A stretch of DNA of 13,496 nt from DATKMS01 sp041497995 (GTDB lineage: Bacteria; Desulfobacterota; Binatia; HRBIN30), in assembly GCA_041497995.1 (NCBI GenBank), contig JBGQHM010000169.1:1-13496 (forward strand). The letters run 5' to 3'. Numbering within the stretch: the first letter of the stretch is position 1; each line of letters starts with the position of its first letter. A program made the translations under genes and the position numbers. Below, in pieces: positions 1 to 4,568 of this stretch. The notes below the pieces were generated by a model. The model was not told the DNA's origin, did not search any database, and worked only from the letters and a program-made list of their open reading frames with translations.

Positions 1-561
1 ATTGGCGATCATCTTCACCTTCGTGCCTGAGTACGTGTTGGCGTTGATGTACTGCATCGCCAGCTGCTGGTAGTTCGTGCAGTTCGCCAAGGCCGTGTCC
101 AAGACGCCGTAGTTGCAGGTGCCGCTCTGGCCGGCGAAGTTGCTGCGGGCCTGCAGGAAGTCGTTGCCGCACATCTCGAACTCGACGATGCGCGTGCTCG
201 TGGCCTGCATGTACGACTTCTCGCCAACGATCTTGTTGTTGTAGATGTCGCTGGCGACGGCGCCGGACTTGGTGCGCCGCACGACTTCGACGTCGGTGCC
301 CCAGGTGTTGGAAGCGTACTCGCCGTCGGCCCACGGCGCGGCGCGCTTCGCGACGTCGAAGATGGAACCGTGGTAGCCGGCGAAAATGGAGTCGCCGTAG
401 CCGACGACCCGATACTTCGTGGACGTTCCGGATCGGTCGATTGTCCACGATGTGTTCTGGTTGATGGTGGAGGCGCTCGCCTCGACGCTCACCGCCACTC
501 CCGCAGCCAGTATCCCCCAAAGCAGAACCCGATGCACACGCTGACTCCGCGTTCGATCCAT
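1..561 (-). CDS. Secreted SGNH/GDSL-family hydrolase, 3' end missing
   Basis: The frame is open from the ATG at 561 down to base 1, giving 187 codons without a stop; the C-terminus lies outside the window. Residues about 10-30 form a signal peptide (hydrophobic LLWGILAAGVAVSV, then ASAS). Family block I is visible as VVGYGDSIFAGY with the nucleophile Ser58. The block III motif CGNDF, with Asn133, follows E129-M130. The block V D-x-x-H motif would be in the missing part. SGNH hydrolases cleave esters of lipids, acylated sugars or peptidoglycan; the substrate cannot be told here. Export to the periplasm or outside is expected. A purine-rich GAAGGGGGGAAG stretch precedes the ATG as ribosome binding site. 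The gene has its own promoter and is separated from 721-1062 by a terminator. Family assignment is fairly sure, substrate unknown. Confidence 0.82.
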   Translation of the reverse strand, partial: MDRTRSQRVHRVLLWGILAAGVAVSVEASASTINQNTSWTIDRSGTSTKYRVVGYGDSIFAGYHGSIFDVAKRAAPWADGEYASNTWGTDVEVVRRTKSGAVASDIYNNKIVGEKSYMQATSTRIVEFEMCGNDFLQARSNFAGQSGTCNYGVLDTALANCTNYQQLAMQYINANTYSGTKVKMIAN

Positions 562-583
562 GCTTCCCCCCTTCATAGGTTGG

Positions 584-601
584 GGCCGCTCCCCAGCGAC
601 C
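584..601 (-). other. Hairpin in the 5' leader of the SGNH hydrolase gene
   Basis: On the minus strand GGTCGCT and AGCGGCC pair as a seven-base-pair stem (one G-U pair) around a GGGG loop. It lies between the predicted transcription start and the ribosome binding site of the hydrolase gene. It could affect mRNA stability or translation, but no ligand-binding fold is recognisable. Confidence 0.35.
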
Positions 602-612
602 GTTGTGCCGTG

Positions 613-642
613 GCGGTAGCACACTCCGAAAATTGCTGTCAA
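613..642 (-). promoter_or_regulatory. Predicted sigma70-type promoter for the SGNH hydrolase gene
   Basis: On the minus strand there is a perfect -35 TTGACA (637-642). After 17-18 bases comes TGCTACCGC, which reads as an extended -10 (TG-n-TA) but matches poorly in the rest of the hexamer. The predicted leader is about 45 bases. The strong -35 is seen; use as a promoter is inferred. Confidence 0.5.
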
Positions 643-643
643 C

Positions 644-679
644 AAAAAAGTGGAGCGAGGCGGCGAAGCCGTGCCCTAC
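644..679 (-). terminator. Likely intrinsic terminator after the 721-1062 gene
   Basis: Read on the minus strand, an imperfect hairpin (GTAGGGCACGGC, loop TTC, GCCGCCTCGCTCCAC; CGGC/GCCG core plus outer pairs interrupted by a small internal loop) runs straight into six T residues (644-649). It lies about 45 bases past the stop codon at 721. The stem is imperfect, but its position and the T tract fit a factor-independent terminator. The GC-rich stem also resembles a degenerate solo copy of a palindromic repeat, so it may have arisen from one. Confidence 0.5.
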
Positions 680-686
680 GCCATTT

Positions 687-709
687 TTGTCTCAGCTACG
701 TGGAGACAA
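687..709. repeat. Perfect 7-bp inverted repeat in the 3' region of the 721-1062 gene
   Basis: TTGTCTC and GAGACAA flank a nine-base loop, about 12 bases after the stop codon of the minus-strand gene. There is no T tract on the correct side, so it is not a classical terminator by itself. It may stabilise the 3' end or pause polymerase ahead of the stronger hairpin at 650-679. Confidence 0.35.
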
Positions 710-720
710 TACCGTGGTAA

Positions 721-1062
721 CTACTGGCCGAGCTTCTTGGTGAGATCCTGCACCGCCGGGTGCTCGGCGAGGTGGTTGATCTTTGGGTTGGTAAGCAGGG
801 CTGCCGTGTTGCCGGATTCCAGCGCGCGAACAATCTCGGGATCGCTGAGCACATCTTGAAACGCCGGGTCGGACTGCAGCGCCCGGACCGCATCCATCAT
901 TTCGGGCTGCGCCTCGATGTGGCCCTGCAGGGATTCAACCTGTGTCTCCTCCTTCTGTTCGGGCGCGCTGGGTACGCCCGAGTACCCCTGCGCCGCTGCC
1001 GTCCAAGGTACGAGCACGAGACCAAGCGCCAGTGTAGCCGGCACGGTCAGTATCCTGTGCAT
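721..1062 (-). CDS. Small secreted helical protein with STI1-like motifs
   Basis: This 113-residue protein begins with a clear signal peptide (hydrophobic LTVPATLALGLVLVPWTAAA, likely cleavage after TAAA near residue 24). After a Glu/Gln-rich linker (about 35-50), the C-terminal 60 residues contain regularly spaced helix-capping motifs: PEMMDAVRALQ, SDPAFQDVL, SDPEIVRAL, TNPKINHL, EHPAVQDL. This pattern of D/N-P followed by short amphipathic helices resembles the STI1 (DP) domain of Hsp70/Hsp90 co-chaperones, here in an exported bacterial protein. The ribosome binding site GGAGAGGG stands just upstream of the ATG. It lies 106 bases after the membrane-protein gene and may be co-transcribed with the VWA-PspA operon. 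No enzyme motif is seen. The STI1 resemblance is by eye and function is unknown. Confidence 0.72.
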   Translation of the reverse strand: MHRILTVPATLALGLVLVPWTAAAQGYSGVPSAPEQKEETQVESLQGHIEAQPEMMDAVRALQSDPAFQDVLSDPEIVRALESGNTAALLTNPKINHLAEHPAVQDLTKKLGQ

Positions 1063-1168
1063 GATTCCCTCTCCATGACGCCTTCACGCCTACCATGGAA
1101 AAGTCCCGTCTTCAGCCGGAAACTTGGTCGCGAGCCGCGCATCAGCAAGCGGCTGATACTGGACTGGA

Positions 1169-1717
1169 CTAGATGGGGAGCCCATCGAGCAACGAACGGG
1201 CACGTTCGTTGGCGACATCGAACGGATCCGTGTGTGGAGCGGTGCGCTCTCGGACGCGGACCCCTCCCACCAGAAAGAAAAGACTCTGCACGAGCAGGAA
1301 GCCCCAGACGGCGAACGCGATGGAGATGAGCGACGGACCCGCCAGGAATCGCGCGAACAGCAGGCCGCCGCCTACCAGCACGAGCTCAACGAGGGCGGCG
1401 CGCGCCGGTCGGAGTCGATACAGAAACGCACCGCGCGCCATCGCGAACAGAACCGCAAGGCCGAGCGCCAGCTCGGGAAGTGTCCGCGTTGCCGCAACGA
1501 GACAACTGCCGAGCACCGCCACCACCACACCTGCGCCCAGCCCGCGTCTCCTTGAGGGTACCAGTGCGGCGACCGATGTCGCCGTCAGTGCCACCAGGTA
1601 AAGAGCCAGCGCCAACCGCATACCGAGCAGCGGACCCGCAATGACCAGCCACGGTACCACACTGACGCCGCTCAGCGCCGCGAAGATGGCGCTCCGACCG
1701 AACGTGTTGCAGTGCAT
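1169..1717 (-). CDS. Multi-pass inner-membrane protein coupled to the PspA-like gene
   Basis: This is a 182-residue, strongly hydrophobic protein. About five or six membrane segments can be drawn, among them FAALSGVSVVPWLVIAGPLLG, LALALYLVALTATSVAAL, AGVVVAVLGSCLVA, LALGLAVLFAMA, LVELVLVGGGLLF and ISIAFAVWGFLLVQSLFFLV. A short soluble tail (about 155-182) ends in DPFDVANERARSLLDG. The start at 1717 is favoured over in-frame starts further up, because its ATG shares one base with the TGA stop of the PspA-like gene (TGATG) and is preceded by AAGGAGGT at 1723-1730. This implies translational coupling. The family is not recognised. Being locked to a PspA relative suggests a membrane partner or anchor for it, as PspB/PspC serve PspA in enterobacteria, though no similarity to those is seen. 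Confidence 0.8.
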   Translation of the reverse strand: MHCNTFGRSAIFAALSGVSVVPWLVIAGPLLGMRLALALYLVALTATSVAALVPSRRRGLGAGVVVAVLGSCLVAATRTLPELALGLAVLFAMARGAFLYRLRPARAALVELVLVGGGLLFARFLAGPSLISIAFAVWGFLLVQSLFFLVGGVRVRERTAPHTDPFDVANERARSLLDGLPI

Positions 1718-2256
1718 CAGCGACCTCCTTCCTGAGCGTGCCGCCGGCGCAGGAGCTCCAACTCGACCTCCTCGTCGGCCACCGGCGGTTCGCCCACCCA
1801 CGCCCCGTCAGGCGTTTCTGTGCGCCGCGCCAGCTCAGCGCGGACGCGCGTGCGCATGCTCTCGAACTGCGCCTGCTGCACCTCGACGCGCTCGGCAAGC
1901 GTCCTCTCCTCGTCGCTGCGCTCCGCGAGCTGCGCTCGCAGCGTGTCGGCCGCACGCCGGCGCTCCAGGAGTCGACGCGTCGCGAACCGCGCCAGCTCCT
2001 CCTTCCCACCACTGAGCGCGAGCGTCACGTCCTCGTCAAGCGATCGTATCTCCCGCTCGGCGCCGGCGAGAGCGTCGCGCAGGCGCTTCGCCTCGTCACG
2101 CACCACCTCGAGCCGTGCCCGCTTGCGGTTCAGCTCGATCTCGGCCTCGCGCACACACTGCTTGAGCAGCAGCGACCGCTCTTCGAGCGATTCGACGACG
2201 CCATGCGCATCGGCCTTGAGCAACGTTGCAATCCGGTCAACCAGTTTGCTTGTCAT
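1717..2256 (-). CDS. PspA/IM30-family coiled-coil protein (short form)
   Basis: This 179-residue protein is almost entirely charged alpha-helix. Its N-terminus (LVDRIATLLKADAHGVVESL, then LKQCVREAEIELNRKRARLE) follows the PspA/IM30 pattern: an amphipathic helix 1, then a long coiled coil with E-R-x-L-L-K-Q and R-E-A-E motifs. PspA-family proteins bind stressed inner membrane and form ESCRT-III-like assemblies that maintain membrane integrity. This copy is shorter than the usual 220 or so residues and ends in an acidic, then basic tail (VADEEVELELLRRRHAQ). It has a good ribosome binding site (AGGAGG, seven bases before the ATG) and starts 18 bases after the VWA gene stop. It is the middle gene of a three-gene operon. 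Family placement is by motif pattern; a generic coiled-coil protein is the alternative. Confidence 0.75.
   Translation of the reverse strand: MTSKLVDRIATLLKADAHGVVESLEERSLLLKQCVREAEIELNRKRARLEVVRDEAKRLRDALAGAEREIRSLDEDVTLALSGGKEELARFATRRLLERRRAADTLRAQLAERSDEERTLAERVEVQQAQFESMRTRVRAELARRTETPDGAWVGEPPVADEEVELELLRRRHAQEGGR
1723..1730 (-). promoter_or_regulatory. Strong Shine-Dalgarno inside the end of the PspA-like gene
   Basis: AAGGAGGT on the minus strand lies five bases before the ATG at 1717 and within the last codons of the upstream gene. It decides the start of the membrane-protein gene and excludes the 28-residue longer reading. Confidence 0.75.
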
Positions 2257-2274
2257 GAGCTGCCTCCTGTTCTT

Positions 2275-3705
2275 TCAGCGCTTATTGCCGGCGCGGCGCT
2301 CGTCGAGCGCCGCGGCGCTGCGCAACTTGCTGAGCTCGTTTTGCTTCGCGGGCTGATTGTCGCCGACGAATGCGCCGCCGACGTCAGCCTCGAGCTTGTC
2401 GACCGACTTGAGCTGCCCCGCTACCGGCGCCGATTGGACGTGCGCATTCATAGCCGTCGTGTCATCTCGGAACTGCCGTATCGCTGCGAGCGCTGCGTCG
2501 CGCCGCCCGGCCTTTACTTCCTGCGCGACCTTTTGCTGCATCTCGTTATAGCCATCCACAATCACCGACCGCGTCCACGACGACGCGTCGACGGCGGCGA
2601 AGAAGTCGTCTTCGCCTTGCACACACGTCACGTGCGGTACGTCGGCGACGGCCAGCGTCGTGCGCTCTGGACCATTGGCGTACGACAGCGAAACGTGGCC
2701 TAGGGCTACATCGCCCAGAGCGGATGACGGGACGGCAAGTGTCACCCAAACGCGACGCTCCTGCCCCACGAACAGCGCGCCCGGCCGAAAGAGCACGGCG
2801 TGCGCCGCCTGTTCCAGTGGATAGCCGGCGGCGTCGACGACCCGTACGCCGTCGGCCGGCTCGATCTGCACCGCCAGCCCCGAGGCGACCGTGGTGCGTG
2901 CCCCATCGAACTCGCGTGCGAAGACGTTGGCAAGGTCGTCACTGGCTTTCAGGTAGTAGTAGTTGCCGGTGCCGGCATCGGCGAGCGCTGTCATGAGATA
3001 CTCGTTGAAGTCGGTGCCGATCCCGACCGTGGTCAGCATGTACTCGCTGCGCGCGGCGCGCGTGGCGCGGCGGAGCAGGCCTTCGTGGCTTGCGTCGCCT
3101 TGGTTCGCCAGGCCGTCGGAGAGCAGGATCGCGCGCGGTACGTGCCCGGCGCTGCGCGCGCGCTCAATCGTATCGAGCCCCAGGTCCAGCCCGCTCGACA
3201 TATTCGTACCGCCGTCGGCGTCGATTCCCGCCAAGGTGGTGAACCAGCGCGCGCGTGCGTCGGCGTCGGCGGTCGCGAGTGGGATGACGAGCGTGGCGTC
3301 ATTCGAATAGGTGACGAGCCCGAAGCGGTCTTCCGGACCGAGCTGCGCCACCAGCTCACGCACCGCGGTCCGCGCTTGTTCGAGCTTGTACCCCCCCATA
3401 GATCCGGAGCGATCGAGGATCACCATCAGGTCGGTGGGTACGCGCGCCGACCGCCCGGCGTTCTGATCCTTCGCTCCCATCACCAGTTCCATGCGCACCA
3501 CACCGTCCTTGCCGCGCAGCACCGCGGTGCGGTCGAGCGTGCCGGTGAACGTCACCGGCCCGCTTGATGGTGCGGTGAAATAGACCGTGCTTGGTCGGAT
3601 CGGCGCTGTCTGTCCGCCGTTGCCCTTGCCTCGGGCGACGGTGCCGACCACCGCCGTCGCCAACACCAATGCCCCCGCGACGATCGCGCGAGTCCGTGCA
3701 TTCAT
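2275..3705 (-). CDS. Exported VWA-domain protein with complete MIDAS
   Basis: Counted from the ATG at 3705, this is a 476-residue protein. Residues 5-25 are a signal peptide or signal anchor (RAIVAGALVLATAVVGTVA). A beta-rich segment (about 35-90) precedes a von Willebrand factor A domain (about 91-270) with all metal-ion site residues: D98-x-S100-x-S102 (LDRSGSMGG), T167 (GGTNMSS) and D197 (LLSDGLAN). A further beta domain follows, and the last 90 residues are charged and helical. The layout matches secreted VWA proteins of the YfbK / chloride-channel-like group, which bind protein partners through Mg2+. A start ten codons upstream (3735) is possible; 3729 and 3705 both have a Shine-Dalgarno, and 3705 gives the cleaner signal sequence. 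It is the first gene of the VWA-PspA-membrane operon, divergent from a two-component system. Confidence 0.88.
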   Translation of the reverse strand: MNARTRAIVAGALVLATAVVGTVARGKGNGGQTAPIRPSTVYFTAPSSGPVTFTGTLDRTAVLRGKDGVVRMELVMGAKDQNAGRSARVPTDLMVILDRSGSMGGYKLEQARTAVRELVAQLGPEDRFGLVTYSNDATLVIPLATADADARARWFTTLAGIDADGGTNMSSGLDLGLDTIERARSAGHVPRAILLSDGLANQGDASHEGLLRRATRAARSEYMLTTVGIGTDFNEYLMTALADAGTGNYYYLKASDDLANVFAREFDGARTTVASGLAVQIEPADGVRVVDAAGYPLEQAAHAVLFRPGALFVGQERRVWVTLAVPSSALGDVALGHVSLSYANGPERTTLAVADVPHVTCVQGEDDFFAAVDASSWTRSVIVDGYNEMQQKVAQEVKAGRRDAALAAIRQFRDDTTAMNAHVQSAPVAGQLKSVDKLEADVGGAFVGDNQPAKQNELSKLRSAAALDERRAGNKR

Positions 3706-3743
3706 TGCCTGTCCTCCCTGCTTGTTCATCTGCATCTCCTTCC

Positions 3744-3758
3744 GAGGCGTGTCGCCTC
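3744..3758. repeat. Perfect 6-bp hairpin in the VWA-gene leader
   Basis: GAGGCG-TGT-CGCCTC forms a tight stem with a three-base loop just upstream of the GGAAGGAG ribosome binding site of the VWA gene (minus strand). It lies in the predicted leader, so it could modulate translation or mRNA decay. No known regulatory RNA is recognised. Confidence 0.45.
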
Positions 3759-3791
3759 ATGAACTTCGAGTCTGAAGGGTGAGACGCATGT

Positions 3792-3797
3792 TGTGTA
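3792..3797 (-). promoter_or_regulatory. Predicted -10 element of the VWA-PspA operon
   Basis: On the minus strand TACACA (4 of 6 with TATAAT) lies seven bases downstream of the tandem 11-mers at 3805-3826. No -35 resembling TTGACA exists at the right spacing, as expected for an activator-dependent promoter. The start would fall near 3785, giving a leader of about 75-80 bases that includes the hairpin at 3744-3758. Confidence 0.4.
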
Positions 3798-3804
3798 GAG
3801 AGTG

Positions 3805-3826
3805 ATCGTAAAAGGATGGTAAAAGG
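3805..3826 (-). promoter_or_regulatory. Tandem 11-mer, candidate OmpR/PhoB-family operator
   Basis: Two contiguous 11-base units, CCTTTTACCAT and CCTTTTACGAT on the minus strand, agree at 10 of 11 positions. PhoB/OmpR-type regulators bind as head-to-tail dimers to direct repeats with an 11-bp period. At PhoB-activated promoters the repeat replaces the -35 just upstream of the -10. The same geometry is seen here toward the VWA gene. Toward the response regulator, the site sits at about -50 to -70 from the predicted start, suitable for autoregulation. The regulator encoded 53 bases away belongs to the right family. Binding is inferred. Confidence 0.55.
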
Positions 3827-3840
3827 CGGCGCTCGGCGGT

Positions 3841-3868
3841 TTGGCTTTGAATGCGAAACGCCTACACT
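3841..3868 (+). promoter_or_regulatory. Predicted promoter of the response regulator gene
   Basis: TTGGCT (3841-3846), a 16-base spacer and TACACT (3863-3868) make a weak sigma70-like promoter. Transcription would begin about 3875, only a few bases before the ATG at 3879. This agrees with the lack of a Shine-Dalgarno there and suggests a leaderless or very short-leader mRNA. Confidence 0.4.
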
Positions 3869-3878
3869 CGATGGTGTT

Positions 3879-4565
3879 ATGGAGGCAAAGACGCCGATCT
3901 TAGTAGTGGAAGACGAAGCGGCGATCCGCAGCGGGCTGTGCGACATCCTGACGTATCACGGGTATGTCCCGACCGGCGTGGAGAACGGCAAGGATGGTCT
4001 GCGCTTGGCGCTCGATGGCCACTACGCATTGATTCTTCTCGATGTCATGCTGCCCGATCTGAGCGGCTTCGACGTGTGCCGCGCGGTGCGTGCGCAGCGG
4101 CCGCAACAGGCGGTGCTCATGCTGACGGCGCGCGGCGCGGAGGAAGACGTCGTGCACGGCTTCCATTGCGGCGCCGACGACTATGTCACCAAGCCGTTCT
4201 CCGTCTCTGAGCTGATGGCGCGGATCGAAGCGGTCTTGCGCCGCACCGGTGGCGTGCACGAGGTGGCAGCGCCTTTCGCGTTCCACACGTGGCGGGTGGA
4301 TCCGACCATGCTGACGGCATCTCAAGGCCCACAGATGATCGAGCTCTCACGCCGTGAGGTCGACATGCTGGCGCTGTTCGTGCGCGAGCGAGGCCGCATC
4401 GTCAGCCGCCGCACGCTGCTCGTCGAGGTCTGGGGCATGGCCCACGTCGATCGGATCGAGACGCGTACCGTCGACATGCACATCGCGAAGCTGCGCAAGA
4501 AGATCGCCGACGCCGGTGCCGCCATCGAGACGGTGCGCGGTGAGGGCTACCGCTTCACCGGGTGA
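3879..4565 (+). CDS. OmpR/PhoB-family response regulator
   Basis: This 228-residue protein has a receiver domain (about 5-120) with the acidic pocket E11-D12, phospho-acceptor D55 (LILLDVMLP), T83 and K105 (TKPF). A C-terminal winged helix (about 133-228) carries the typical LSRREVDMLALFV, RGRIVSRRTLL and RTVDMHIAKLRKKI recognition helix, and ends ETVRGEGYRFTG. It acts in the cytoplasm as a DNA-binding transcription factor controlled by phosphorylation. The ATG at 3879 fits the family start (MEAKTPILVVEDE); an in-frame ATG at 3816 would add 21 unlike residues and would overlap the promoter. The kinase gene follows after three bases, so the two form an operon. The divergent VWA-PspA operon, with a tandem 11-mer between, is the most likely target. 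Confidence 0.95.
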   Translation: MEAKTPILVVEDEAAIRSGLCDILTYHGYVPTGVENGKDGLRLALDGHYALILLDVMLPDLSGFDVCRAVRAQRPQQAVLMLTARGAEEDVVHGFHCGADDYVTKPFSVSELMARIEAVLRRTGGVHEVAAPFAFHTWRVDPTMLTASQGPQMIELSRREVDMLALFVRERGRIVSRRTLLVEVWGMAHVDRIETRTVDMHIAKLRKKIADAGAAIETVRGEGYRFTG

Positions 4566-4568
4566 GCG

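Noticed and set aside
370..720. 116-codon plus-strand frame in the hydrolase region
   Set aside because: It runs antisense to the signal-peptide region of the SGNH gene and across its promoter and the terminator, with no recognisable protein features.
1106..1158. Hairpin ATCAGC/GCTGAT after the membrane-protein gene as an operon terminator
   Set aside because: There is no T tract on the minus strand and the stem is short; co-transcription of 721-1062 remains possible.
3816..3878. 21-codon extension of the response regulator
   Set aside because: It has no spaced ribosome binding site, its sequence is unlike receiver N-termini, and it covers the predicted promoter and overlaps the tandem operator.
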